Assembly: GCF_900964775.1 (NCBI RefSeq)
Contig: NC_041818.1
Location: forward strand, 9,879,332-9,943,331
DNA: 64,000 bases
DNA from: Scleropages formosus
Lineage: Eukaryota > Chordata > Actinopteri > Osteoglossiformes > Osteoglossidae
Direction: 5' to 3'
The notes under the pieces: model-generated
What the model saw: only the letters and a program-made list of their open reading frames with translations
Told to the model about the DNA's origin: nothing
The model's database searches: none
Made by a program: the position numbers and the translations under genes
Shown: piece after piece, positions 1 through 13,483 of the stretch
Numbering within the stretch: position 1 is the stretch's first letter
Layout of the letters: each line of letters starts with the position of its first letter

Positions 1-1033
1 AGGGAAAGCAGATTCATTACGAGTTTTTTTTTTTTTTTTTTTTGGGGGGGGAACACTCAAAAAGGCTGTTTGTTCCTCCTCAGTTGTCTAACAAGTGTTA
101 CAAACGGCCTAGGCGGACGTTACAGCGACGTGTGTGTAAATGGTGTGTGAGACTTCAGCATGACATTAAAATTAATTTTTTTTACAAGTGACAATATATG
201 CCAGTGAGCCGAAAGCAAATTAAATGCGTCGCACAATCATTTTAGCATTTAATTCAGTAAAGCAGACTGATTTTTTTTAGCATTAGATAAAGAAATTCCA
301 AGTGACCCTGTCTTATATACTCATAATACTGTCCCTTATTTTCCTAGTGAACACAAAAGTGTCCCTGGCTCATTTTCTTCTGCAGCAGCAGCAGGGGCTG
401 CTTGTTTGGCAACCATAACCGTCCTCTGCTCCCTGCTCCTGCTGCTCCGTGTTCCCCACCACCAGCACCACCGCGGTACGTAGCGCAGCACAACCTGTGT
501 TGACACTGGGGAGACTGAAGGAAGAAGTCTGAGTGAGTGTTTCTCGCCAGAGCGGAAATGGGGCCCCGTGTCCTTAGTTTTCCCGCCTCCGCTCCGTCAC
601 TCCACTGGACACAATGGGGGCGCTGAGCCGAGGGGACGAGCCCTCATTTTTGCACCCGAACGGGTGAAATTCGTGTAGCAAAGAAAGAGCCGACACTGCC
701 AAAAGGTGTCCTTTGGCTTTTGGGCGGACGCCGGGGACTGTATCGCAGCGCAGGAGCGAACCGGCCGCGGCCCGCGTCTCGACTCTCGTCACAAAAAACG
801 AATGCGCACATCATGCACGTAGGGCGCGCGCGCGCTTAGCGTTTCCGGGTTCCGCTCCGCAGCGTAAGGCTCGAAACGTCCGCAAAGGCGGCAGCTGCTG
901 CGATGTGCACCATCACTCGCCTCCCAGCACTCAACGGGCAGGGCGGAGCGGAGCAGAGGGCGGTCGCAGCGCTCGGCTCCGCTCAGCACAGCTCAGCACA
1001 GGCCGAGCGCAGAGTCCGCGGCGGTCGGACTAC
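1..1033 (-). other. adss2 intron 1 (part)
   Basis: This is intronic sequence downstream of the adss2 exon 1 donor. It has a T/G homopolymer run near 25-51 and becomes GC-rich and CpG-rich from about 700, continuing the CpG island of the promoter. I see no other gene; open frames here look like chance products of high GC. Confidence 0.6.
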
Positions 1034-1264
1034 CTGACACCTGCACACGACGTCCGCATCCATGGCGAGCAGGTCCACCACCTTCCCCTTGCCTTCATCG
1101 CCCCACTGAGCGCCCAGCACCACCGTCACTTTGTTCTGCGGCTCCGACCTGGAGACGCGGGGCAAATCGCTCTCCTCCCCGCAATCCCTGCACCTCTTAA
1201 CGGCCGGCTCGCCGTTCAGGGACGTCGTCTTACAACCATTAGAAACAGTGCTGTCCGCAGCCAT
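1034..1264 (-). CDS. adss2: Adenylosuccinate synthetase, exon 1 only (gene continues off the left edge)
   Basis: Adenylosuccinate synthetase joins IMP and aspartate with GTP hydrolysis, the first committed step from IMP to AMP, in the cytosol. The exon starts at an ATG (1264-1262) and encodes 77 residues. A variable N-terminal tail of about 45 residues is followed by [18 protein letters not shown], the family's GTP/IMP-binding signature with the catalytic Asp of WGDEGKGK, and then [16 protein letters not shown]. It ends at CAG|gtagtc. The ending DADVVCRCQ resembles the ubiquitous isozyme (ADSS2, DADIVCRCQ) more than muscle ADSS1 (DADIISRCQ), as I recall those sequences. The remaining exons must lie left of position 1. 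Family is certain; the isozyme is probable. Confidence 0.87.
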
Positions 1265-1420
1265 CTCGCCGCTCGTGCCTTTCCTACCCCGGAAGAATAA
1301 AAAATGAGCGCGTGAACTAGCCGGAAAAGGAAAGGATTTTTCTTTTTTTCTTCAGCCCGATGACGTGCGAGGTTGCTTTGGGACAAGCGGGGACGGGGCC
1401 ATTTCTTATCGTAAGCGCGA
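1265..1420 (-). promoter_or_regulatory. Probable adss2 promoter with CRE-like site
   Basis: The segment lies immediately upstream of the adss2 ATG on the minus strand. It contains a CRE-like TGACGTGC at 1361-1368 and CpG-rich flanks but no clear TATA box, as expected for a housekeeping promoter. The transcription start is not determined. Confidence 0.4.
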
Positions 1421-1951
1421 TAGACGGCAGCTTAGACTCTAGTTAGAGCCCCGACGTCTTCTCTTTTTTCCTCTCTTCCTCTCTCCTCTCCTCACAAACT
1501 GTTGTATTTCATGCGTTTTGTGGGGAATCTTTATTATTATTATTATAATACAATAGTATAAAAGGCAGCAGCAAAGAGTAGAAAGACAAAAAAGAGTGAG
1601 GGGAATACAATCAATGTAATACAAATATAGATTATAGTTTAGATGGCAATTTTTGACCCATTTATTTACAGTGTAATACTTTTTCATTTTTTCTTTGGAG
1701 AGTACAAATGTGCTCTTTGATTCTATTTGAGAGGGCTGTAAAGTCAGCTTTCTAATCAAAGAATTTCCATTATAGATGTGAAATTTGGCTCACGATAGAG
1801 GAAAATGAGATTGAATGAACAGCAGTTTGTCATCCTCCTCGCAGCAGCCGGAGAAACCGAAGAGCACAGTTTCCCATGAGGGTGACGGTGGTTTGCGATG
1901 ATCGATATTTACACTATTTACACTGATGACATTTTGCACTTGTTGCCAGTG

Positions 1952-2161
1952 TTATAGTAAATGAGCGGTACGCCACAGTAAGTATACAACAGCCCCACAT
2001 TCCTCTCCACACAACACACACTTTGTGTCCAAGTCTTTCTTGAACTTCTGAAGACATCGACTCCCTGGGTAAATTCTGTGGATCACCTTAAATAACACTT
2101 CTTTCACCTTTTTCATCAGCGGATACTTCTGTGGCAATGACCATGTTTTACTCCATCGCAC
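1952..2161 (-). mobile_element. LINE relic: C-terminal zinc-ribbon (zf-RVT) end of a non-LTR retrotransposon ORF2
   Basis: The minus-strand frame includes KVKEVLFKVIHRIYPGSR, then KFKKDLDTKCVLCGEEC and a following LLW. This is the pattern of the cysteine-bearing domain after the reverse transcriptase in L1/Tx1-type fish LINEs (KEVSFKIIHRIYP ... FKxDIDxxCxFCG ... HLFW). Only about 70 residues are open, and no reverse transcriptase core or intact 3' end is seen. It is a short, old, inactive fragment between adss2 and hnrnpul2. Confidence 0.6.
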
Positions 2162-3904
2162 AGGCCTGTTACTCGTATAGAAGCTCCAGAGTGTGGAATT
2201 ACGCCTTGCTGGGATAATCCCTGAAAGGGTTTGTTATTGCGTTTCGATGTTGGAGAGAAGCAAGTGTTGCCAACTGATGACTCCTTCGGATGGAGTGATG
2301 ACACTTCAACCGATGAAGGTGTGGGGATCCTCCCAAGGGTCATGAAAACCAGAAGGGATAGCCAAGAATGGAGGCGAGAATTCCCTTGGCGACACGCGAG
2401 CTGAAAACGATCAATGAATTCCTCGTGAAGTTTCACGGGGATTCGCTACACACCCTCCAGTGTGACTCTTTCGAAAGCGTCAAGGAAAAGTGTAGCAAAG
2501 AGCGACGTCCTAGCTGAGAGCCTGCTTTTCCACACAAATTGATAAATCATTGAATAGATTCATTTTAGAATGCAGGCCAGTGCTGTCAGGCATCAGCATC
2601 CATCTTGAAGACATTGTTCACCATTCAGCATCTGTTCTATTACAATGATACTGCTCCTTCGGCGCTGCTCACATTCTGCTCGCAGACTCTGGAGAGCAGT
2701 TCCTTTTCCACTCTTAAACACTTCAGCTTTTTATGGCACCTCTGCCATCAGAGTCTTTTGTTCATTTCTTAGACGGTCTTTCTTTGGGATTCCTTGCTTG
2801 GACATCTGGTTCAGATCCTGCTGTGGCATTTCAGTGGGTCTGAGGTCAAGAGGTCAGGACCTGATTGTAAACTATGGAACTGAACTATTTCAGTCATATT
2901 CCATTGATAATGGTGACATTGAGGTTATGGTTCGGAAACAACCAGATCTTGCTACCTGATCTGAACAATAGGCGGAGAGAAAAGACTTACTGTAACATGC
3001 TTTTTGAGGGTGGATGTGCAGTTCTGGAGCAATGAAACTGACATCCTTTAGCAGAAAAGATGACAATGTGAAGGTGAGGTGTAGTCACCATACCTTTTAC
3101 ACTGTATTACCTGCCATGAACAGACTCCTGGTCCCTGCAAGATGTAGCCGTTAATATAAAATTAGGAAAATGCATTCACAGTACTCAGAAGTTGCAGTCA
3201 ACATTAAATTACATTAAACAATTAAGTTCAGAGAATTAGTACCAAATGATTTGTTATAACATTATTATAGCCGAACATCTACCATAACGCTACCATTTGT
3301 GCAGCATATTTAGTAATGCATGTGTAATTTGCATAGTAGCATGTGAATTAAAATATTAACATATTGGTCAAACATTTTAAAAGTCAATCTAAAATGGTTT
3401 AATCACCACTTTCCAGTAGCAGTTACAAGTAAATCAAAATACTTCCAATGATTTTGAGAATTTAAATATGAGCTGCAGTGTTTTCACAGTGCTTTTCTAA
3501 CACTTGCTATTTACACACAAAATACCTGTTAGTGAACACTATTTAAAATTAATAAAAGTGGAGCAATTCAAACGATGACTTAAACAATTGACAATTATTC
3601 AGTAAAAAATTACTTTATTTGCTCCTTAAAATAGCCTTCATGACTTAAAAAAACAATTAGAAATTGACACATCCATTTTTGACTGTTCCAAAAAAAGACC
3701 CTAATAGTTCAATGTAGTCATTAAATGAGCAGTGCATAATTTATAAATGCAAATATTTCCATATTCAGCATGGCAAAAAAAAAAAAAAATCTTCAAAACA
3801 CTGAGCGAATAATTCAAGCAATTTCAACAGGTGAATATATTGTTTTTCAATAAAAGCGCACAATTACATTTTAAGTTTTTTATGCTTGGACACAAATGTA
3901 TTGA
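2162..3904. other. Intergenic DNA without a recognised gene
   Basis: AT-rich sequence between adss2 and hnrnpul2. A 104-residue plus-strand open frame at 2645-2959 has no recognisable domain and no splice context. The 2170-2430 part may be further LINE-derived sequence, but this is not demonstrable by eye. Confidence 0.4.
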
Positions 3905-4615
3905 TACACACTGGCTCCTCGTGTTACGAACACTCCAAACAACATTTTTCCAGATTATTTTTGTTTTCTTTACTTTTGTTTTTATAAATTTCAGTCTGTT
4001 ACAGAGTGAAGGTGACCTGTTTCCACTCCTGTTGGTTTGTAATAAATCACGCAAAAACAGGAGTGTCGAAAGGCCACCATTCATCTTCCTTCCCTATTGT
4101 TGCAGCTTTTGTTTTTCTGTTTCTGTGCTTCATAACAGAATGAAAAATGCTGCACATTTCAGCCAACAACTCAAATGAATTTTTTGGAAACCATATATTT
4201 TTATGTGAAGTCTTTAAAATCTCCTTTCAGTTCAAAGTTCATTAAAATGGAAAAATAAGTATCTTTAATCTTTAGCTGAAATGTTCCATAGAACCTAACC
4301 TGTAAATAAATCAAGGAATATCTGCAATGACCTATTGCTTGTGTAGAAATGTTGTAGATGGTTATGGAATGAATTGGTCAACCATTGGGATAGTGGACTG
4401 GGTCAATTACTTCTGGGTAATTTTAAACTAATTTATCTTGATCAAAAAAAAAAACCTGTCTTACGGAGAGGTTCTAAGGTTTTTATAGAACCTAACCAGG
4501 GAAATTATTAGAGAGATCATAATATGAATAAGCTTTCAATTGTGAATTAGTGGTAAAGGTGACTTTGACAGACGTCTGTTCCGAGTGTTGTTCGTAAGTT
4601 GAGGAACAAGTGTAT
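3905..4615. mobile_element. Candidate non-autonomous DNA transposon with imperfect terminal inverted repeats
   Basis: The left end (TACACACTGGCTCCTCG, then TTACGAAC) and the reverse complement of the right end (TACACTTGTTCCTCAAC, then TTACGAAC) are similar inverted repeats of about 30 bp bounded by TA. That is the layout of a Tc1/mariner-superfamily (pogo/Tigger-like) element using a TA target. The interior is AT-rich with no transposase. The call rests on two diverged ends only. Confidence 0.38.
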
Positions 4616-5089
4616 CCATCGCTACAAACACATGGGCACCTTTCACTGAATGAAGGCATTCCAATGTTCCATCTAGTGGTAGCTAGTTGTTCAGTAGTTG
4701 TTACATTTTTTTTTTTTTTTTATTACTGGGTGAGATGGCAGGGAACAAAATGGACCATTTCCATAAATATGTACAACACAGTCAGTTTAGTGCAATTAAA
4801 ACACACAATCAAAAATGATAATTCTTTTGTAATCAAAAAACTGAAGCAAATGCTCAAAAATAAATTCAGTGTAAAACCAGTGAAAACCGGTTGCAAGTAT
4901 AAACTGGTCTGCTTCAAACAATTGGTTTTGTTGCATGTATAACAGAAAGCAAACTAACGCTATTCATATAATCAGCAAAGCAAAACTATTAATTTGTAGA
5001 ATAAGTAAAACATGAGTTCAGCTTTAAAATGCCAAATGAAGACATAGGACATTTCAAACTTTAAAATTATACAAGAAAAATTGTTTAAT

Positions 5090-5471
5090 GAACAAGATTA
5101 AATTGTTTATTGACGCACCGCAGGCAGTCTCAGGCACATAAAGCCATGGCTTAAGAAAAAAAGCACACCTCAAGCCTGTCTCCTTACACCATTTTATACT
5201 ACTTACTGGCACACTGTCCCCTGGACCAACATGCGCGACTAATGATTTGACAATGGAGGGCTTTGAGTTTTCTTACAAATTAAGGCAATGTTGACGCAAG
5301 AGGAAAGGTTTCAACAGGTAAAAAAGGGAGAAAACCCTAAACTGACTGAAAAGTAGCGCACAGTATGTGATACACTGTGAACCTAACATGTACCGTACAC
5401 AGCTATGACAGCCATGGTAAACCCTGGTGTCATTTGCAATGTTTCAGGTCCTTATGGAAAGTTAATGCATA

Positions 5472-5513
<42 letters not shown>

Positions 5514-6361
5514 TACAGCAATCTCCTGCAACATCAATTCAAACCATATGATTGCTGTGCACAGTTCTCCTTCTATCCAAAACCTACCTGGATTATACAT
5601 GTGCTGTACCTTATCGTTACCATAATGTGATTTGGTTCCATGACAACACTACAGAGTCTTGCACTGTAAAGAACATTTTTCTGTGATTCTGCATTGGGGC
5701 CAGTAAACCTCAGGAGTTTTACATGGTAATGTTACTACTTGGAAGCACTGTACACAAAATTCCAGATGGCTGCTGAGCAATACATAAGATATATTGGATG
5801 TGTACATATATTAATCTATATATAACATGTAAAAAGCCAGGCAATGGTCTGGTGAAGGTTGTAGTTCTAGAAATTAAGACAACTCAGGTTTGAAGAATCA
5901 ATGTTATTTTTTACAATGTTAAACATAATAAATAAACTGAATAGCAACATTTTTAAAAAGAGGAAAATAAGAAACCAAAGTTCTCAATTTTCATTTTCAT
6001 TAAAATCCAATGAATTCTTATATTCCCTCATATTAAAAGTTTTTTTTAAAAAAAACAAAAAAAAAAAAAAAAAAAAAAAATACATTCAACCACCATTTTT
6101 TGCCAGGAATAAGATATCAAAATATTTTTTTTTTTTTTTTAAATTTTGTAATCCATACTGATTATTTCTATAATAAAAAAAATAGAATAGAAAAATTAAA
6201 CTTCTTTGGAGGCAGGATAATTTGCACAAAATCCGTTATCTTCGTTCCCTTGACATAACAGATTCAGTTTATCTTCATTTTAAAAAAAAAAAAAAATTAA
6301 AAAAAAATTGAAAGGACAGAACTAACTTTAGCTGCCCTTAAAATGTAGAATTTTCCAAGGT
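5090..6361 (-). other. Probable hnrnpul2 3' UTR
   Basis: The segment lies directly downstream of the hnrnpul2 stop on the minus strand. It is AT-rich with several A/T homopolymers (for example 5474-5508 and 6056-6080). A minus-strand AATAAA lies at 5111-5106 and is a reasonable poly(A) signal. The UTR could end earlier or extend further left; transcript ends are not visible from sequence. Confidence 0.4.
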
Positions 6362-9300
6362 TTACCAGTACCCCCTATGACCACCATGGCCATAGCTTCT
6401 GTTGCCGTAGTGACCCTGGGCATGGTGATAAGAATTCCACTGAAAAGAGAAGGATGTTACACTGTTTAACACATTTTTTTTTTTACTTGCATTTCTGGAA
6501 ACATTCAATACCTATTTTATGCTAGTTTTAGTCTTTTTACCCCTGTATTTCAAAGTGAAACATAGCACAGAAAACAGGTTGCATGTAGGTTACACCACAG
6601 ATACCAGGCTGTTCATTTGTTGGTTTCTTACCTCTCCAGTGTATTGGCGGTAGTACTCTCTATATCTCTGTGGGTCATAGTCACGCCCATAAAAGCGGTC
6701 AAAATCTGTACGATACCTATTGTGGAAAGGTCGAACATCCTGCCAAAGAGAAATACAAAGCATTTTTCCTTTTATTCTCTATTTGCCTGTTTGTAATGGA
6801 CAGTTCTTCATATGCTCTCAAGATCATAAGAAATAAATTCAGGAATCTCACAGGTTCATAGGATAGGTTCCAGCAGTCAGAAAAAAAAACTTGACAATAT
6901 ATTTCAACTTCTTGAAGGAAGGATCACAGGTCTTTCAATGCAGGTGACTTCCATGTTGTAACTTGAGAATGGTGAGACTAGAATTATGAGACTGTAGAAA
7001 GCATAGTCTAATATTGGATAAATCCAATACTGACTAAGTCTGCTGAAAGCAAAATATCTCTCATTGCTACAAAAAAGTGCTCATGAAATTTACTACAGAT
7101 CAGTCCCAAAATTTACACCACACAGCTTCCATCTGCAGAAAATGACTGCCTTTTCTGATGGGGTAGGACTTGAGGGTGTAAAATGTATTTAAGCATTTCA
7201 GGAATACTGAATATTCAGTTAGATGAACATTAAGTGTAAAAATGTTCATTACACTGACTATGCATCAAACCCAGAATATACAAAGAATGTAAACATGTAA
7301 ATTAGTTTCTGACTGCAGAAATTAAGAGGTTGCTTCTATGCAATATTGGCATACTATTGTCAGTTAAGTGTGTCTGTAAAATCCATAAACAGGCTGGTCA
7401 TCCTCCCCTGACATGTTCTCACCTCTCTGTGCTGTGGCCCCCAGTATGGGGGGTGTCCATAGGGTTGTGGAGGGTACCCTCCTCGGTTCCATCCTGCACA
7501 AGGAGACATCTGGACATTAAGACTCTGAGAGAATACAATGCTAAACAAGTCATTACGTAAATTTTCAGGATTTATCTGTTTTGGTTATGAACAAACATTC
7601 AGTTCTGAACTGCAGATGAAATGCCTATGAGAGCATTAGGCATACAGTGCTAGATTTTTTTTTTTTTTTTAAACTAAAAAAAATGACTAAGGGTACCCTG
7701 GGTCCAGTTTGATCTCTTCCAAGCACAAAATTTTAATCCTAGGTTGAGAAACGAAAGAAGGAAAAGAAGAAAAATCTAACCACTACAGGAGCAGAATCAA
7801 ACTTCCTCTACTCTGCCTCTGGCCATTCTACTCTCACCTGGACCCCAGTCTCGGTGGTTGCGTCCTGGATGTGCTGGAGGGCTGGGAAGTGGCTTATTAC
7901 GCCGGGTACGCTTCCTCCGCTTGGGTGGGGTGGGCAGCAGGCGGCGTGCCTCTTCCTTATACTCAGCCAATAATTTCTCGGTCTCACTGCGTGACATCTC
8001 TGGGAAAAGCACCTCGTCCAGGTGGTCTCCCACCTCTGGCAGTGAAAAACTCACTGGAGTTCAGGAGGGGAAATGGGGTGGGATGGGTTAGATGTCCAAA
8101 AAAGCAATAGCGAGCTAGCGGTTTGTTGCTTCTAAACTAGGATTTTCCTGTCTTAAAGTGATTCCTCACCCTTTACTTTAAGGATAGACATTTGGGGCAC
8201 CTCCTCGCCCTCCTCCTGTTGGTGCAGCTCCAGACGTCTCTGCCATTCCTTATCCCCAGGGCACACCACTACTGCCCTGCGCTGGAAGCCTGCAAATAGC
8301 AGCATCTTGTGTCGCTGAGCTGATGAGTATATGTTGGCCTGAAAGGAGGCAGGAGAGACCAGTCAGGCCGGGAAACGATAACCAAAATAAGACAAAAAAA
8401 AAAAAAAAAAAAAAATTAAAAATTTTGTGAACAAGAACGTGGTGGGGTCTTCAAATTGTTCAATGGACATAAGCAACGTCTAAAAACAAAGCTAAAAACG
8501 AAGGCAATTGGACTTGATTTGAGTTTTCTTAAACGTTTCACCACTCATCCAAGTAGCTTCTTCAGTTGTAAAGAACTGGTGGGGAGTTTAGGTTTTTTAA
8601 TTTAGAACATCTGTGGGTGGTACCCACTTGAAATCCACATGACTGAAGTCAAAGGACATAAGCAACAATGTAATTATGGACATTCTGGGCTCTCACCTGA
8701 TCCAAAATGTAATTGCGTCGTCTGCGTGCTGCTATCCTGATAAGCTGGCTGAGACACTGGGTCGCTTGTTGTAGCTCCTGCTCCTTCTGCCCTGTGCCTG
8801 GAGTGCCCTACAAAGGAAGAAAGGCACAATGCTGCTATACTGTAGCATAGCACAGGTACGTAGTGCTATGCAGTGCATAGTGCCGTGCAGCCAAACACAC
8901 ACAGCATCCCCATTTTTGCCAAACAACATGACTGACAACATCTATGCAGAAGGAATTAAACCAATACAAACTAAGTGCACAAACTAGATCCTGTCTATCA
9001 AAGCTGAAGATTGCATGGAATGACAGAGTAATGGGGAGAAAAAAAGAAACTCACGCGCATGGTACTGAGTATAGTGTGTGTTCCCAGGAGGTTGTAGTGT
9101 TTCTCTGGATTCTGAGCCATATGGGTCTTGGCCCAATGCGTCTTTCCGGCACCAGGCATACCCACCATCATCAAAACCTTCCACAACAATAGCACCAAGG
9201 TTGTGTGAAAGGACAGCAGGTATTTTAAACATTTTGAATTAACTGGCATCCTCTAACATGTATGTCAACAAGTTAAACAGTTCTGTGCAAGTTTTTAGAC

Positions 9301-12300
9301 CCAACAAACTAAGCAGTAGTATCACTACTCTTTGAGAATGTTTTGAAAATGGAAAACAGAACAGTATAGTGTAAAGGTGCAGCGATGGAAGAACCTAACC
9401 TCACACTCCTGCTTTGACTTTGGGGGAAGTGGAGCCCGGTGCCGCAGTTCAGGTGGGAGGGCTGCCAGGAGGGTGTACCCAGGGGGACTGGGGTACCACG
9501 GTGCACCGGTGGACTCCAAGTTGAGAGAGACAGAGCAGTTCCTGCAGAGTACATGGGGGTACAGTGCACGGCCAGCCAGGTTGGCAAGGTCCACGCGGAA
9601 CGCCACACCCAACGGGCAGCCATTCTTGTGGAAGGAGAGCTCCACATCACAGTCAGAAAAAGCCTGAGAAAGAAAGGGACTTAAGAGTGAGTAGACAGAC
9701 AAGCTGAAGAGCCAGAAGAGTTTGAGTCTAATGAGAAGATACTAGTGTGCATGCCACAAATATTTCAGGTTTACATTTATTTTGTAACTCTAGCTTATTT
9801 TTCATGTGTAAGTAGTTATTTCAACAAATTTACACAAAAATACTTTTCCATTTATACATTTCCATTCTCCAACTGTTGTATATAGGTGTATTGTAAGTGA
9901 CACCGAACAAAGTCAGGAGCCAAATTAATAAAATAAAATTCCCACACATACACAACAAGCGAACGGAGAAGTTTGTCCCTCTAAGCTCACATACTGAAAT
10001 GCTAGTGTACTTAGTTGAAATAGGAGAAACAAAGAAACATTTATTTAAAAAACACACAACATGGTAGGAGAGGACAAGGCCTAAGACAAACGGGGGGGGG
10101 GGGACTAATTAAAAACAGGAAACATTCCACAAAGAAAGCAGAATCAGATGAGTGAATTACAAGTTCATCTGTTACTTAAGAGTAAGAGCCAACATCTCCA
10201 ACTTACAGCATAACAGCCGATTACATCATTTTCTGTGAAGGATTCCCCAAAGTCCTCCTCTTTCCCCTCTGACACTTTCCTTCCCTGTCCATCAAAGCAG
10301 TATGACAGCTCCACCTCACCTGAAGAGAATTAAACATGAGGAGATATGAAATATAAATCATAAACCAAAATGGAATGTGTGCAATGTGTAACTCGTTTAA
10401 TGTTTTTAGTTAATACAATACAGCTGTTTTCCCCCCAACACAGAAGATAAGGAATGGAACATAAAGTACTCACCTAATTGGAAGCTGGAGTTATCAACAG
10501 ACCAGCCCACTCTAAGGACATAGGTGTCTGTGTCCTCAGCGCTGAGCTCTGTCACAGGCAGCTTCTTTACAAACTATAAAACAATCAGGTACAAAGCAAA
10601 ATTCCATTAAAATGGTAGAGATATAACAATGCATTTCATTCTACTCTAGTTGTAACTAAATGGACAAGGAGAATAACTGAAGCTACGCAAAGTTAACACA
10701 CTGCTTGCGTAGCTGCATAAAGAGTGAGAGTTAGCTCTGGCTAAGGTCATTCAGTAAACCAGTGATACGGATTACCTAATGAATCAATCACACAACAATA
10801 CTTCTAAGACACAGCTGAGAGTGTAAATGATAAAGGGGCAGCAAAAAAAGGCAAAAACAAGATTAACGACCTTGGCTTCAAATCCAACTTTCCCCTGATT
10901 AACTCCATGAGTTACACGGCAGCCAGACCACAGGAGAGGAAACTTCTCTGAGAGCAAAGGCTGGCCACTGGTTCCATCTGGACCCACCTCAAAGTGCAAG
11001 TCGCCGTTATCTGCAAAAACAGCCCAGTACAGCAGCAGAAGAAAGTGTTATGAGAATTAATCAATTTACTATTAAAATGCGAAAACAAGGTTTTGTACTG
11101 TGAACTTGCCAGTATGTTTTCTGCAGATTAGATGACAGTACATACAAGGTGTCAGTCTAAGATGTCTGTGGCATGAATCACATGCCACTAAGTCCATGTC
11201 TAAAAATGCATGTGGAGATGCTGTTCAAATGGGTGTCTCACATGATGCGTATGAAGACGTGCTCAGTGAGTGCACAACAGGACCAGAGAAAGACAGACTT
11301 ACAGGAGTCCAGTCGGATAGTGTCGCCATCCACCTCCTCCTCATTTGCCAGCTCTGGTTCGGGCTCTGGCTCTGGGGACTTGGCCCTGAAGAAGATGATA
11401 TACAGTTAAGATGCAAAGAGAAAAGAAGCCAGAGCTGAAATCCACAAAACTGATCAGACACCATCACCTTACCCTGGAAATACCCTCCCCACTGCACATG
11501 GTTTCAATGCTTTGTTAAATACAGGAATAAATCATCTCATCCACATCCACTGTTTCAGAATCAAGAAATGGACTATATTATGTTATATAGTAAAGGGGGA
11601 TGACGACACAGCAATGAAATACAATGTAAGAAGTGAAAAAAATTAAGATATAGTATGTATATGCGGAAAAGATTGGGAAAACAAAGGATTATGTATGTAA
11701 AGTATGGCATATAGATGGGTATAAGAAGATGACAAGTCAGGCAAAAGACAGAGGTGACAGATATGGAACATATTTACAGAGAGAAGAGAAAGGAGAACTT
11801 GAAAGTTGTTTGGTGGTGATGTGTCTTTTGTTTAGAAGTGTCATTTCTTGCACCTGTTGTAGTTGATCTCTTCCTTAAACTCGTAGTAGCCTCTGCCCCT
11901 CTCGGAATAGGGCCTCTTCACGCCTCTGCTCTCCCCATCACCTGCGGCCCCCGCAACTGTTGAGGAGACAGCGAGGGATGCCTTGGCTGCATATTTACAT
12001 GTAGAATCCAACAGACAGCACGGTGACTGAAGGCATCTCCTTGTAACCTGAAGGTTTTGAGTTCAAATCCCACCCCTGATGCAGTACTCTCGATCAAGGT
12101 ACTCACCTGAACTGATACAGTAGTAATAACTTGCTGCATAAATATTCCTACAGCTGGTTGTAAAACAATTTTTATTAATCCTGAACTGTGATTCGTGGAA
12201 GGGGAAAAAAAAAAAAAAAAAAACACTTTTACATTGTTACTAGTATGATAAATGATTAGGCAGATCCTTCCTAAATTCTCTTACCCCATTAACCACCTTA

Positions 12301-13483
12301 CGGGCACAGTAAAGACAAAAGGTGACTTACAAAATAAACTCATATTAGATTAGTGAAAAACACTTCTGTACAGTTTATACACTAAAGGATCAGTTCAGGG
12401 TGAGTGCTTTCATAAGGTTCTACAGCAGGAAACTAAGGGATTCGAACCCAGTTACCAAGGCGACGGCCAGAACACCATCGCGCAGACAATATATTATTAT
12501 AACTAAACCTCCAAGCGTCAGGCGAACGCGCTCTCACCTGTGTCTTGGCCCCGCTTCTCCCCGGTGTCCGGCTCAGACCCGCTTTCCTCCCCGCTGCCCT
12601 TCTCGGCCACCACGGACCAGTCAGCCTCCGCCTCATCCCCCGCTGCTTCAGCTTCACATTTCCCTTCCGTTCCTCCATTCAAACCGCGCTTCTTCGCATC
12701 CTCTACGGGCTGGGATGTAGTAGTTGCAGGCGAGCTCGTGTTTTCAGCGGTGGCCGGCGGGGGCGCGCTGTCCGGGGGAGGAGCGCTCACTCGAGTCCCC
12801 GGCGTCGCGGCCTCCTCGCAACGCGCGGGAGACGCGCTGTCAAACGACCTGTTAAACTGTTCTTCACTCACGGGCTCCGGCTCTTCCACCACTGCGTCCA
12901 CAGGCGTCGAGTCCAGTTCGGCTTTCTTTGCACTCTCCTCGGCAACCGTTAGCTCTGCCGCCCGCGCCGCCGTCTGACTCTGAGCCGGCCAGGAACCGGT
13001 TTTGTCAAGTGTTTGTTCGAGAACTTTCTTCTCCAGTCTTACTATGGACACTACGGGAAGTTCGGCTTGTAACTGACCGACCTTTGGTGCTCCAGTAGAG
13101 GTCGGCTCCTCGACGCTGGCCAGCGGTGCCACGGATAACTGTGACGACCCCTGCTTGACTTCAGCTTTCGCCGCAGGAGCGGCTTCCTCCTCGGTCCCTG
13201 TCAGCGCCTGTCGATCCATATGCGCCGCGCTTTGCACCTCCGGCACAGACTCCGACATGGAGTCATCTTGCGTTTGCTCCGCTCCGTCTTCTTCTTCTTC
13301 TTCTTCCGCAGGCCCCTTCTCATCCCCGGTCTCCCTTGTAACCACGCCGTGCGACTCAGCCTCGATCGCGGACATTAACCGTTCCACAAGGTCGGCCTTC
13401 AGCCCTTTAGTTTCCAGGCCTCGTTCCTGAAGTTTGGCCCGTAATTCGGCCACTTTCAACTTTTTTATTTCCGCTAAATTCAT
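6362..13483 (-). CDS. hnrnpul2: Heterogeneous nuclear ribonucleoprotein U-like protein 2, complete, 14 coding exons
   Basis: This is a nuclear RNA/DNA-binding SAF-A family protein; HNRNPUL proteins act in RNA processing and DNA end resection. Exons (minus): 13483-12538, 11956-11854, 11385-11303, 11010-10871, 10573-10474, 10319-10207, 9663-9400, 9177-9055, 8807-8697, 8338-8170, 8053-7838, 7493-7423, 6739-6632, 6439-6362. Every junction is GT-AG and the phases join into 874 codons. Domains: SAP (about 3-37, [17 protein letters not shown]); a long acidic/Ser-rich region (about 50-310); [21 protein letters not shown] (about 378-560); a polynucleotide-kinase-like domain with Walker A GMPGAGKT (589-596); a Lys/Arg-rich segment; and a Tyr/Gly/Arg C-terminus (RFYGRDYD ... 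HRGYW). The Tyr-rich tail and SPRY sequence fit HNRNPUL2 better than HNRNPU. The first in-frame ATG is at 13483; a GTG upstream is not the start. Confidence 0.93.
12015..12175 (+). repeat. tRNA-headed SINE fragment in hnrnpul2 intron 1
   Basis: The sequence CACGGTGACTGAAGGCATCT, followed by GAGTTCAAATCCCA, resembles tRNA-derived A- and B-box promoter blocks. The following body has CTCGATCAAGGTACTCACCTG, which is shared in diverged form with copies near 33.8 kb and 50.3 kb. It is non-coding and decayed. Confidence 0.5.

Noticed and set aside
713-1300. 195-residue plus-strand open frame across the adss2 exon
   Set aside because: It is antisense to adss2 exon 1 and its CpG island; it has no domain and its composition follows GC content.
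6362-13483. Assignment of this gene to hnrnpu rather than hnrnpul2
   Set aside because: adss2 adjacency would suit hnrnpu, but the Tyr-rich RFYGRDYD tail, the SPRY sequence and nearby ttc9c fit HNRNPUL2.
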